Origin: Rhizobiales bacterium Ga0077545 | GTDB lineage: Bacteria; Pseudomonadota; Alphaproteobacteria; Rhizobiales; Methylopilaceae | Direction: 5' to 3' | NCBI GenBank assembly: GCA_001464335.1 | Contig: LNEV01000006.1 | Span: forward strand, 62,001-126,000 | Length of the DNA: 64,000 nt | Shown: piece after piece, positions 33,360 to 42,260 of the stretch | Layout of the letters: each line of letters opens with the position of its first letter | How positions within the stretch are numbered: position 1 is the stretch's first letter | Notes under the pieces: model-generated | The model's input: only the letters and a program-made list of their open reading frames with translations | Database searches by the model: none | Told to the model about the DNA's origin: nothing | Made by a program: the position numbers and the translations under genes

Positions 33360-35245
33360 CCATCAGCGTCAAAGCGACCAAGGCTCAGGCGGAAAGCCCG
33401 ACCGCCGCCCACGACCGCTATCTTCTCAAGGGCATCGTCTTTACAAAAGCGCCGATCTATCTCGGCGGGCTGATCGCCGCGCTTGTTCTCTATCTGCGCT
33501 CGTTCTTCCCGGCGCAAGCGCAGGAGCCGCCCGAGCCGGAGGACGCGAAATCAGGGACCGAGGAGCCCGTCGCTCTTGCGGAGGCCGACACCATTCCCGC
33601 CGACCCGGAAGTGACCGGAGATATTTTCTCCGGCAGTCCCGGCCCCAACGGGTCCGGCAGCCCGGCCTATGACCCCGAACCGTTGAGCTTCGTCATGCTC
33701 GACAACCCGTCCATCACCTATCAGGTGCCGGATGTGGCGGTGCGCGTACGACAAGACTCGTTCGAAGTTCGCCCGCGCGCGATGAACGACAATGTCGGCT
33801 TCACAGGCATTGGCGGTAACGACGCGGGCTCTCCCGGCGGCGCGGGCGGAAACGGCCCCTCCTCGCCCGGAGCGGAAAGCCCGACGGACGGCGATGACGA
33901 CGATAACCCGGCAAATCGCGCGCCGCGCACGCAGGGAACGGCCTGGCTCGGCGACGCCATCAGCGGACATGCCATCCTGATCGCGTTCGCCTCGTTGCTG
34001 CAGAACGTGTCCGATGCCGACGCCGATACGCTCAGCGTCTCACATCTCTCGGCCTCGCACGGCACGCTCGCGGCTGTGAACGGAGGGTGGATGTTCACGC
34101 CCGCGGAGGGTTTCACGGGTGCGGTCTCGCTGGCTTATCTCGTCAACGACGGGAAAGGCGTGGTGCAGCACAGCGCGCAAATCCGCGTGGTCGATTACCA
34201 CGAGATCAATGGCACGCCGGGCGCCGACATGCTGGTCGGAACGACCCACAAGGACTTCGTCGACGCGGACGATGGCGACGACAATGTCGACGCGAGGGAC
34301 GGCCACGACACGATCTGGGCGCGCGGCGGCAACGACAACATCAACGCAGGGTCCGGCAACGACATCGTCTATGCCGGTGCTGGAAACGATCTTGTCTTCG
34401 GCGGTGCGGGCAATGACACGGTGTTCGCCGGTGCAGGAAACGACCGCGTCTTCGGCGAGGACGGCAACGACATGCTTTTCGGTGAGGAAGGCAACGACAC
34501 GCTGCGCGGCGGCGCGGGCAATGATGTTCTCGATGGCGGCGCGGACGACGATCTTCTGTCCGGCGATGAGGGCAACGACGTGCTGCAGGGCGGCACAGGC
34601 CAGGACGCTCTGTTCGGCATGAGCGGAAACGATGTCCTCGACGGCGGCGAAGGCGAGGACGAGGTTCTGGGCGGCGACGGCGAGGACATCATCGTCGGAA
34701 CGTCCGATGCCGCACCCGATCTCTATGATGGCGGCAGCGGAACGGACACGCTCGATTATTCCGGCACGCTTCTTGGCGTGGTCGTCGACCTCGAAACCGG
34801 CAAAGCCACCGGCGTCGAGATCGGAGAGGATCTCATCCGCGACATCGAGACCGTGATCGGCGGCGACGGCGACGACACCTTCATCGCGACCGAGGCCGTC
34901 ACCTTGCGCGGAGGCGGTGGAGACGACGATTTCCACTTCACCGCCATCGCGTTCGGTCCGCCCGTCGAACATTGCATCGAGGATTTCGAGGTGGGCGACC
35001 GGATCCATGTCGGCACATACAGCCTGTCGCGCGATACCCGCGACGAGATCGAGGACATGTTCGAGGACATCTACGGAGATGAGCCCGACGACAGCGAACG
35101 CCGCCCCATCCGTTACCACAACGAACGCTACAACGAGATGGAGCGGACGCGCATCGAAGCCGATCTCGACGGCGATGCGCTTTACGAACTCGCCATCAAT
35201 CTCGATGGCCACCACGTCCTGTTTATTGCCGAGAACATCGCCTGA
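33356..35245 (+). CDS. RTX calcium-binding protein with N-terminal membrane segment
   Basis: This 629-residue protein has an unusual plan. After ~32 residues comes a hydrophobic stretch (YLGGLIAALVLYL, about 35-47), then a Pro/Glu/Asp-rich disordered region to ~190. A cadherin-like domain follows (AISGHAILIAFASLLQNVSDADADTLSV.., GGWMFTPAEGFTGAVSLAY; about 195-280), then about a dozen RTX nonapeptide repeats (GGAGNDTVFAGAGNDRVFG; about 285-450) and a C-terminal serralysin-like part ending FIAENIA. It sits between the secretion ATPase and adaptor genes, coupled by ATGA. A membrane-tethered RTX protein inside a type I secretion operon is atypical. It may be a second substrate, or an accessory factor that holds or folds the peroxidase at the cell surface (inference). 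Confidence 0.85.
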   Translation: MTISVKATKAQAESPTAAHDRYLLKGIVFTKAPIYLGGLIAALVLYLRSFFPAQAQEPPEPEDAKSGTEEPVALAEADTIPADPEVTGDIFSGSPGPNGSGSPAYDPEPLSFVMLDNPSITYQVPDVAVRVRQDSFEVRPRAMNDNVGFTGIGGNDAGSPGGAGGNGPSSPGAESPTDGDDDDNPANRAPRTQGTAWLGDAISGHAILIAFASLLQNVSDADADTLSVSHLSASHGTLAAVNGGWMFTPAEGFTGAVSLAYLVNDGKGVVQHSAQIRVVDYHEINGTPGADMLVGTTHKDFVDADDGDDNVDARDGHDTIWARGGNDNINAGSGNDIVYAGAGNDLVFGGAGNDTVFAGAGNDRVFGEDGNDMLFGEEGNDTLRGGAGNDVLDGGADDDLLSGDEGNDVLQGGTGQDALFGMSGNDVLDGGEGEDEVLGGDGEDIIVGTSDAAPDLYDGGSGTDTLDYSGTLLGVVVDLETGKATGVEIGEDLIRDIETVIGGDGDDTFIATEAVTLRGGGGDDDFHFTAIAFGPPVEHCIEDFEVGDRIHVGTYSLSRDTRDEIEDMFEDIYGDEPDDSERRPIRYHNERYNEMERTRIEADLDGDALYELAINLDGHHVLFIAENIA

Positions 35246-35256
35246 AGGAGTGTCTC

Positions 35257-36570
35257 ATGTCCCGCGTTCTCTCCGACATAAACGATGATCCCGGCTTTCA
35301 TTTGAAGTCCCGCATCTTTGTGGGCATCGCCCTTGGCGCCTTTCTGGTCTTCGGTATCGGCGCCTGGGCGGTGCTCGCGCAATTGTCCGGCGCAGTCGTC
35401 GCCCAAGGCTCGGTCAAGGTCGACCGCAACCTCAAATCCATACAGCACCGCGACGGCGGCATCGTCGGCGCAATCCAGGTGCGCGAGGGCGATTTCGTCA
35501 AACAGGGTCAGGTCCTGCTGCGTCTGGACGATGCCCAGACACGCGCTGAACTCTCCATAATCCGGGCCCAGATCGACGAGTTGACCGCGCGCCGCGCCCG
35601 CCTGTCGGCTGAGCGCGACATGATGGACACGATCCCCTTCCCCAAAGGCTTTGCGGAATCTTCCCCCGAAGCGGCGGCGCTGGCCGAGAGCGAAAGCAAT
35701 CTGTTTCGCGGCAATCTCATCCACCGCCGCAGCCAGAAGGAACAGCTCGAACTGCGCGTCTCGCAAGTCGAAAAGGAAATCTCGGGTCTCGAAGCGCAGC
35801 GTGTCGCCAAGGTGGACGAGATTCGCCTGATCGACACCGAGAACAGCAAGCTGAAGGAACTCCTCCAGAAGGGGCTGATCGAGAATGTGCGCGTCTACAA
35901 CACGGACCGCGAGGCGGCCCGACTGCTCGGCAGCCGAGGAGAGGTGGAAGCCGGCATCGCGCGCGCCAACGCCACGATGAGCGAAATCCGTCTTCAGGTC
36001 ATCGCCATCGACCAGAGCGCCCGCACCGAGGCTCAACGCGAGCTCACTCTGGTGGAGGCCAAGCTTTCCGAACTCACCGAACGGCGCATCGCCGTCGACG
36101 ACAGGCTGGCGCGCACCGACATACGTTCGCCCATTTCCGGTTATGTCAACGAGGTCGCCGTGCATACGATCGGCGGCGTCATCACACCCGCCGAACGGCT
36201 CGTCACCATCGTTCCGGAAAACGCCCCGCTGCGCATCGAAGCCCGCATCCGGCCGAGCGACATCGACCAGATTCGCGACGGCCAGCCCGCACGGCTTCAT
36301 TTCTCTGCCTTCAACCGCAACACGACCCCCGAACTCGCCGGAAAGGTCGTCTATGTCTCGCCCGCGACGACGCGCGACACCGTGACCGGGGAAGCCTATT
36401 TCATCGCCGACATGGATGTGCCCGCCGAGGAAATGAAGCGCCTCGACGGCCGCAAGCTCGTGCCCGGAATGCCGGTCGATGTCTACATCTCGACCGACCA
36501 GCGCAGCGCCCTCTCCTATCTCACCAAGCCGTTCCTCGATCAGGTCCGGCGCGCCTTCCGGGAGGAGTGA
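35257..36570 (+). CDS. prtE: Type I secretion periplasmic adaptor, HlyD family
   Basis: This 437-residue protein has one N-terminal membrane helix (about residues 19-43), lipoyl half QHRDGGIVGAIQVREGDFVK, a long coiled coil (about 110-280), second lipoyl half RTDIRSPISGYVNEVAVHT, and the C-terminal HlyD family signature (MPVDVYISTDQRSALSYLTKP). The ending '..TDQRSALSYLTKPFLDQ' is typical of PrtE-type adaptors. It would link the ATPase (31620-33359) to an outer-membrane TolC-like channel that is not encoded in this window. It follows the RTX gene by 11 bases with AAGGAG before the start. Confidence 0.94.
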   Translation: MSRVLSDINDDPGFHLKSRIFVGIALGAFLVFGIGAWAVLAQLSGAVVAQGSVKVDRNLKSIQHRDGGIVGAIQVREGDFVKQGQVLLRLDDAQTRAELSIIRAQIDELTARRARLSAERDMMDTIPFPKGFAESSPEAAALAESESNLFRGNLIHRRSQKEQLELRVSQVEKEISGLEAQRVAKVDEIRLIDTENSKLKELLQKGLIENVRVYNTDREAARLLGSRGEVEAGIARANATMSEIRLQVIAIDQSARTEAQRELTLVEAKLSELTERRIAVDDRLARTDIRSPISGYVNEVAVHTIGGVITPAERLVTIVPENAPLRIEARIRPSDIDQIRDGQPARLHFSAFNRNTTPELAGKVVYVSPATTRDTVTGEAYFIADMDVPAEEMKRLDGRKLVPGMPVDVYISTDQRSALSYLTKPFLDQVRRAFREE

Positions 36571-36693
36571 ACCGGCGGGACACGCATCCGCTCCGGCGGA
36601 ATTCCCCGCCTTCCACACCTTGCTCACCCATGCCTTGGCTCCGCCGCATCCCGGCGGGCATGATGCGGCCATTCGAATCACGAGGTCCGTTTC

Positions 36694-39000
36694 ATGTCGC
36701 GTATCGCCATCCCCTCAATGATTGCCGCCGAAATCTCGAGCCGGGCCGAACAGGTCGAGGCGGCCATTGCTCTGCTCGATGGTGGCGCGACGGTTCCCTT
36801 CATTGCCCGCTACCGCAAGGAGGCGACCGGGGGGCTCGACGACGTGCAGTTGCGCACGCTGCAGGAGCGTCTCTCCTATCTGCGCGAGCTGGAGGACCGC
36901 CGCGAGTCCGTCGTCAAATCGGTCTCGGAACAGGGAAAGCTGACGCCTGATCTTGAGGCGAAGTTCCTCGGGGCCGTCACCAAGACCGAACTGGAAGACC
37001 TCTATCTTCCGTTCAAGCCGAAGCGCCGCACCCGCGCCGAGATCGCCCGCGAAAACGGCCTCGGACCGCTGGCCGAAACCATCCTCACCGACGCCGCCGC
37101 AGATCCCGAAGCTCTGGCCGCCGCCTATCTCGGCGAGAACGTGCCGGATGTGAAAACTGCCCTCGACGGCGCCCGCGACATCATCGCCGAAGGCTTTGCC
37201 GAAAATGCCGAAACGCTCGGACAGCTTCGCGAGCATATGCGCAGCACCGCTGTGCTGAAAGCGAGCGTCGTTCCGGGCAAGGAAACCGAAGGCGCGAAGT
37301 TTTCGGATTATTTCGACCACAAGGAAGCCTGGTCGAAGGCCCCGGGCCATCGCGTGCTTGCGATGCTGCGCGCCTGGCACGAGCAGGTCATCTCGCTCGA
37401 TCTGGAAATCGATGCGGTCGATCCCGCACCCGTCTCGCGCGCGGAGCTGATCGTCGCGCACACGAACGGCGTGTCCGGCTCGGGCAAGGCGGCGGCTTTT
37501 CTCGGCGCCGCCGCCCGCTGGGCCTGGCGCGTGAAGCTGCGCTCGCAGCTCACGGGCGAACTGATCGGGGAAGCCCGCGAGCGCGCCGAGGAAGAAGCGA
37601 TCCGCGTCTTCGCGCGCAATCTGAAAGATCTTCTCCTCGCCGCCCCGGCCGGAAACCGCGCCACGATGGGCCTCGACCCCGGCATACGTACGGGCGTCAA
37701 GGTTGCGGTGGTGGACGGCACCGGCCGCCTGCTCGACACCGCGACGATCTATCCCTTCCAGCCGAAGAACGATGTGCGTGGGGCGACCGAGACGCTGCGT
37801 CACCTGATGCGCAAGCACAATGTGGAACTCATCGCCATAGGCAACGGCACCGCAAGCCGCGAGACGGACAAACTCGCCGCCGACACGATCGCCGATCTCG
37901 CCGAACCGCGCCCCATCAAGGTGGTCGTCAGCGAGGCCGGGGCATCCGTTTATTCGGCCTCCGAGATCGCCTCCAACGAGATGCCGGATGTGGACGTGTC
38001 GCTGCGCGGCGCGGTTTCCATCGCCCGCCGCCTGCAGGACCCGCTGGCCGAACTCGTCAAGATCGAGCCGAAATCCATCGGCGTCGGCCAGTACCAGCAC
38101 GATGTGAACCAGCACCGTCTTGCCAAGGCGCTCGATGCCGTCGTGGAAGACGCGGTGAACGCGGTCGGCGTCGATCTCAACACGGCATCCGCGCCGCTGC
38201 TCGCCCGCGTCTCCGGGCTCGGCTCCTCCATCGCGGAAGCGGTGGTGGCACATCGCAATGCCAACGGCCCGTTCGCCTCGCGCAGTCAGCTCCTGAAAGT
38301 GTCCCGCCTCGGCGACAAGACCTTCCAGCTCTGCGCGGGCTTCCTGCGCATCCGCGACGGCTCCGAACCGCTCGATGCGTCATCGGTGCATCCGGAAGCC
38401 TACCCGCTTGCCCGCAACATCATCGCGGCGTGCGGGCGCGATCTCCGCTCGCTGATCGGCGACAAGGCCGCGATCAAATCGATCGACCCGCGCACATTCA
38501 TCACCGGGGATTTCGGTCTTCCGACCGTGCTCGACGTTCTCGCCGAATTCGAAAAGCCCGGCCGCGACCCGCGCCCGGCCTTCAAGACCGCGACTTTTGC
38601 GGACGGCGTCAACGAAATCTCCGATCTGAAACCCGGAATGACGCTGGAAGGAACAGTCACGAATGTCGCCGCCTTCGGTGCTTTCGTGGATATCGGCGTT
38701 CATCAGGACGGTCTCGTCCACATCTCCCAGATCGCTGATCGGTTCGTGAAGGACCCGTCCGAGGTCGTCAAAGCGGGCGATGTGGTGAAGGTGCGCGTGC
38801 TCGACGTCGATGCGGGCCGCAAGCGCATTTCCCTGTCCATGCGCAAGGATGGCGGCGCCGCCGCACCGGCCCAGAAAAGCATGGGCCAGAAACCCGAAGC
38901 CGCAAGCCGCCGCGACACCGACCGCCACACGCGCCCGCAGCGCCAACCCGAAGGCCAGAGCGCGCTTGCCGCCGCCCTTCAGGCCGCGATGAGAAAGTAG
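36694..39000 (+). CDS. tex: RNA-binding transcription accessory protein Tex
   Basis: This 768-residue protein matches Tex: N-terminal helical part with FIARYRKEATGGLDDVQLRTL and LYLPFKPKRRTRA, a YqgF-like central region (GLDPGIRTGVKVAVVD), a helix-hairpin-helix part (YQHDVNQHRLAKALDAVVED, VNAVGVDLNTASAPLLARVSGL) and a C-terminal S1 RNA-binding domain (about 640-715: GMTLEGTVTNVAAFGAFVDIG). Tex binds nucleic acid and affects transcription and stress responses. It is a housekeeping gene flanking the secretion locus, ended by a strong terminator. The ATG at 36694 gives the standard N-terminus. Confidence 0.95.
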   Translation: MSRIAIPSMIAAEISSRAEQVEAAIALLDGGATVPFIARYRKEATGGLDDVQLRTLQERLSYLRELEDRRESVVKSVSEQGKLTPDLEAKFLGAVTKTELEDLYLPFKPKRRTRAEIARENGLGPLAETILTDAAADPEALAAAYLGENVPDVKTALDGARDIIAEGFAENAETLGQLREHMRSTAVLKASVVPGKETEGAKFSDYFDHKEAWSKAPGHRVLAMLRAWHEQVISLDLEIDAVDPAPVSRAELIVAHTNGVSGSGKAAAFLGAAARWAWRVKLRSQLTGELIGEARERAEEEAIRVFARNLKDLLLAAPAGNRATMGLDPGIRTGVKVAVVDGTGRLLDTATIYPFQPKNDVRGATETLRHLMRKHNVELIAIGNGTASRETDKLAADTIADLAEPRPIKVVVSEAGASVYSASEIASNEMPDVDVSLRGAVSIARRLQDPLAELVKIEPKSIGVGQYQHDVNQHRLAKALDAVVEDAVNAVGVDLNTASAPLLARVSGLGSSIAEAVVAHRNANGPFASRSQLLKVSRLGDKTFQLCAGFLRIRDGSEPLDASSVHPEAYPLARNIIAACGRDLRSLIGDKAAIKSIDPRTFITGDFGLPTVLDVLAEFEKPGRDPRPAFKTATFADGVNEISDLKPGMTLEGTVTNVAAFGAFVDIGVHQDGLVHISQIADRFVKDPSEVVKAGDVVKVRVLDVDAGRKRISLSMRKDGGAAAPAQKSMGQKPEAASRRDTDRHTRPQRQPEGQSALAAALQAAMRK

Positions 39001-39003
39001 CAA

Positions 39004-39040
39004 AACCGCAACCGGCGGGCCGCCGGTTGCGGTTCCTTTA
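39004..39040 (+). terminator. Strong terminator after tex
   Basis: AACCGCAACCGGC (39004-39016) and GCCGGTTGCGGTT (39022-39034) make a perfect 13-bp stem with a 5-base loop, followed by CCTTTA. It separates tex from the pyrimidine locus. Confidence 0.8.
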
Positions 39041-39099
39041 CGCTTATATACATTTAATTGCTTGATCCGGCGAAGCCTTCGCCGGCGCGAGTGCATGTG

Positions 39100-40371
39100 A
39101 TGGAACGAGACCTTCCTGTACGCGGCAACGAGCGGGACATCCCGCAACCCATTCTGCTGACCTCTCATCCCGGAAATTCGAGCAGCACGCCGCGGCCCGT
39201 AATGTGGGGCGCGAAAGATCCCAAAACGCGCGGCCCCGTCATCGCGACGCCCCGCGCGGCGGGCCGAAATGCCATCGGGTCCCATTCCGGCGCCTATTCC
39301 GTTTACCGGGCTCTGGCCGTCGCGGCCGGGCAGCTCGCCCCCGATCACAAACCGGACCTGACGAACACGGCCCCCGCCGAGCCGATCGGCCCATTCCCGC
39401 AATGGGCGGATGGGAGCAAGATCGTCTCGCTCGATCCTTGGGGGCATATGCCGGAACGCTTCGCGGAGGACATCGCGGCGGGATCGGACATCCGGCCTTC
39501 GATCGCCGTCACCAAGGCACACATCAACATGCCGGAAATCGGCGCGGCGATCCTAGCCGGACGCCTCAATCCGGACGGCGACATTCTCGCCCCGAACGGC
39601 GATGTGCGCGTCACCAAGATCGCGATCGAGCCGGTCTGGCAACTCGAAGGCATTGCCCGCCGTTTCGGCGTTCGCGAGACCGAATTGCGCCGCGTCCTGT
39701 TCGAGAACACAGGCGGCATGTTTCCCGAGCTCGTGACGCGGCCCGACCTCAAGCTTTTCCTGCCGCCCATTGGCGGAACCACGGTCTATCTGTTCGGCGA
39801 TCCTGCGAAACTCGGCAAACGGAAGACAAAAATCGCCTGCCGTGTGCACGACGAATGCAACGGCTCGGATGTGTTCGGCTCCGACATCTGCACCTGCCGT
39901 CCTTACCTCGCGCACGGCGTCGAAGTGTGTATCGAGACGGCGCAGGAAGGCGGCGTCGGCGCGGTCGTCTACAACCGCAAGGAAGGCCGGGCGCTTGGCG
40001 AGGTCACGAAATTCCTGGTCTACAACGCACGCAAGCGCCAGGAAGGCGGCGACCGGGCGGACGCTTACTTTCAACGCACCGAATGCGTCGCGGGCGTGCA
40101 GGACATGCGCTTTCAGGAACTGATGCCCGACGTGCTGCACTGGCTCGGCATTGCCCGTATCGATCGCCTCGTCTCGATGAGCAATATGAAATATGCGCCC
40201 ATCGTCGCCAGCGGCATCGAAGTGGTGGAGCGTGTGCCGATCCCGGACGACCTCATCCCCGCCGATGCGCGCGTGGAGATGGATGCGAAGAAGGCCGCCG
40301 GTTATTTCACCGACAAGGTTCCCGACAGCGCGGAGCTTGCCATCGCGAAAGGCCGCGGGCTCGAAGCGTGA
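39100..40371 (+). CDS. urc1: GTP-cyclohydrolase-II-like protein of uracil catabolism (Urc1)
   Basis: This 423-residue protein has an N-terminal extension (about 220 residues) ahead of a GTP cyclohydrolase II-like domain. Its zinc cysteines are conserved with normal spacing: Cys253 in HDECNGSDVFG, then Cys264 and Cys266 in ICTCRPYL. Riboflavin-pathway RibA enzymes are much shorter. This long form, directly followed by a DUF1688 gene and upp, is the Urc1 of the URC uracil-degradation pathway described in the yeast Lachancea kluyveri and found in bacteria. It would act on the UMP-derived ring. The ATG at 39100 is preferred; TTG 39058 and GTGs at 39091 and 39097 are open. An AT-rich box (TATATA, 39045-39050) may be its promoter. 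Confidence 0.85.
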   Translation: MERDLPVRGNERDIPQPILLTSHPGNSSSTPRPVMWGAKDPKTRGPVIATPRAAGRNAIGSHSGAYSVYRALAVAAGQLAPDHKPDLTNTAPAEPIGPFPQWADGSKIVSLDPWGHMPERFAEDIAAGSDIRPSIAVTKAHINMPEIGAAILAGRLNPDGDILAPNGDVRVTKIAIEPVWQLEGIARRFGVRETELRRVLFENTGGMFPELVTRPDLKLFLPPIGGTTVYLFGDPAKLGKRKTKIACRVHDECNGSDVFGSDICTCRPYLAHGVEVCIETAQEGGVGAVVYNRKEGRALGEVTKFLVYNARKRQEGGDRADAYFQRTECVAGVQDMRFQELMPDVLHWLGIARIDRLVSMSNMKYAPIVASGIEVVERVPIPDDLIPADARVEMDAKKAAGYFTDKVPDSAELAIAKGRGLEA

Positions 40372-40382
40372 CGGACAGGAAC

Positions 40383-41612
40383 ATGAGTGACGTTGCGACG
40401 GCGCTGACCTGGCTGCGCTCTCCCGAGGCGATCCGCGAACGCTGCCATTTTCTGCTTGCGCTCGCCGGGCAGGACAGGCTCGCGCATTTCACGCTTCATC
40501 TGGACCGTCTGGATTCGGCTGCGGATTATGTCGCCTCGGTCATCCGCGAGAGCTATCCCGGCCTCGACATCCCCTACCACGCGCGATGGCGGCATTTTTC
40601 GGCGGGCGGCATCGACCGCTGGCACGCACTCCGCAGCGATCTGAAGCATCTCAATGCCGACGAGATCGCGCGCATCCGGTTCGATCTGTGCGTGCCGAGC
40701 GTGCTCCTCGATGCCGGCGCGGGGCCGGACTGGAGCTTCGAGGAGCCGGGAACGCATCTGTCCATCGGACGCTCCGAGGGACTGGCCGTCGCCAGCTTCC
40801 ACGCTTTTGCGGCAGGCGCCTTCTCATCCGATCCCGAGCATCCGTTGCGTACCGACGCCGAGGCGCTCCGCAACATCACCCATCAGGACATCGAAGCCTG
40901 TTTCCAGACCAGCGCCGGAAATCCGCTTGTCGGGATCGAGGGCCGCGCGGCCTTGATGCGCGCGCTCGGTGCCGCGTTGAACGCGCGATCGGATCTTTTC
41001 GGCACGGACGGACGGGTCGGACGCCTATACGACGTGCTGAAACTCAAGGCGCTGAACGGTGCCCTGCCCGCCCGCGACATTCTGGCGGCCGTCATCGACG
41101 GCTTCGGCCCCATCTGGCCCTCGCGCATGACGCTCGGTGGCGAAAATCTCGGGGATGTGTGGCATCATTCCGCCATCGTCACCGACGACGCCACAAGCGG
41201 CCTCGTGCCCTTCCACAAACTCTCACAATGGCTGAGTTATTCGCTGGTCGAGATTTTCGAGGATGCGGGACTTCGCGTGTCCGGCCTCGACGATCTGACG
41301 GGACTTCCCGAATACCGCAATGGTGGCCTCTTCCTCGATCTCGGCGTGCTGGAACTGCGCGATGCCGCGCTCGCCGAAGTGCCGCTGCCGGTGGACCACG
41401 AAGCAATTGTGGAATGGCGCGCGCTAACGCTCGCTCTGCTCGACCTGATCGCCGAGCCCGTGCGAGAACGACTTGGCAAAAGCGCTGAGGACATGCCGCT
41501 CGCGCGTGTGCTCGAAGGCGGCACCTGGGCGGCGGGACGCAAGATTGCACGCGAAAAGCGCGAGGGCGGCGGGCCGCCTTTGCAGGTTCTCAGCGACGGG
41601 ACTGTTTTTTAA
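40383..41612 (+). CDS. urc4: DUF1688 family protein, Urc4 of uracil catabolism
   Basis: This 409-residue cytoplasmic protein has the DUF1688 pattern: ALTWLRSPEAIRERC, GIDRWHAL, RIRFDLCVPSVLLDAGAGPDW, FGPIWPSRMTLGGENLGDVW, VPFHKLSQWLSYSLVEIFE and LPEYRNGGLFLDLGV. In yeast, Urc4 is needed to use uracil as nitrogen source by the URC route, but its reaction is not firmly established. The position between a Urc1-like gene (11 bases upstream) and upp (12 bases downstream) supports the assignment. The ATG at 40383 follows AGGAAC. Confidence 0.9.
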   Translation: MSDVATALTWLRSPEAIRERCHFLLALAGQDRLAHFTLHLDRLDSAADYVASVIRESYPGLDIPYHARWRHFSAGGIDRWHALRSDLKHLNADEIARIRFDLCVPSVLLDAGAGPDWSFEEPGTHLSIGRSEGLAVASFHAFAAGAFSSDPEHPLRTDAEALRNITHQDIEACFQTSAGNPLVGIEGRAALMRALGAALNARSDLFGTDGRVGRLYDVLKLKALNGALPARDILAAVIDGFGPIWPSRMTLGGENLGDVWHHSAIVTDDATSGLVPFHKLSQWLSYSLVEIFEDAGLRVSGLDDLTGLPEYRNGGLFLDLGVLELRDAALAEVPLPVDHEAIVEWRALTLALLDLIAEPVRERLGKSAEDMPLARVLEGGTWAAGRKIAREKREGGGPPLQVLSDGTVF

Positions 41613-41624
41613 GAGGGTCGGGGC

Positions 41625-42260
41625 ATGGCTGCAGGAAATGTAATTCTCGTCGATCATCCGCTCGTGCAGCACAAGCTCACTCTGATGCGGCGGAAGGAAC
41701 AACCGACGACGGATTTCCGCAGGCTCGTCTCGGAAGTGGCCCTCCTGCTCGCCTATGAAGTGACGCGCGATCTTCCGCTGGCGACGACCGAAATCGAAAC
41801 CCCGCTCGAAAAGATGACGGCGCCGATCCTTGCCGGAAAGAAGCTCTGCTTCGTGTCCATCCTGCGCGCGGGCAACGGCATTCTCGACGGCATGCTCGAT
41901 CTCGTTCCGTCCGCACGCGTGGGGCATGTCGGGCTTTACCGCGATCCGGAAACCCTGGTGCCGGTGGAATATTACATCAAAGTGCCGGACGATCTCGGCG
42001 AACGCCTCACCGTCGTCGTCGATCCGATGCTGGCGACCGGCCATTCCGCCGCCGCCGCGATCAGCCGCCTGAAACAGGCGGGCGCGAAGAACATCCGCTT
42101 CGTGTGCCTGCTCGCCGCGCCCGAGGGCCTGTCGGTACTGGCCGAGATGCATCCGGACGTCACGGTCTACACTGCCGCCGTGGACCGCCAGCTCGACAGC
42201 CACGGTTATATCCGCCCCGGCCTCGGCGATGCGGGCGACCGGCTGTTCGGAACCAAGTAG
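41625..42260 (+). CDS. upp: Uracil phosphoribosyltransferase
   Basis: This 211-residue enzyme joins uracil and PRPP to give UMP. The PRPP-binding motif [13 protein letters not shown] (residues 130-142), [16 protein letters not shown] (active-site region) and the C-terminal uracil-binding [24 protein letters not shown] are all present. It is the last gene of the three-gene urc operon, where UPRT (Urc6) supplies the UMP that enters URC breakdown. It also serves salvage. Its stop abuts the stop of the oppositely oriented cytosine-deaminase-like gene with no spacer. Confidence 0.96.
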   Translation: MAAGNVILVDHPLVQHKLTLMRRKEQPTTDFRRLVSEVALLLAYEVTRDLPLATTEIETPLEKMTAPILAGKKLCFVSILRAGNGILDGMLDLVPSARVGHVGLYRDPETLVPVEYYIKVPDDLGERLTVVVDPMLATGHSAAAAISRLKQAGAKNIRFVCLLAAPEGLSVLAEMHPDVTVYTAAVDRQLDSHGYIRPGLGDAGDRLFGTK

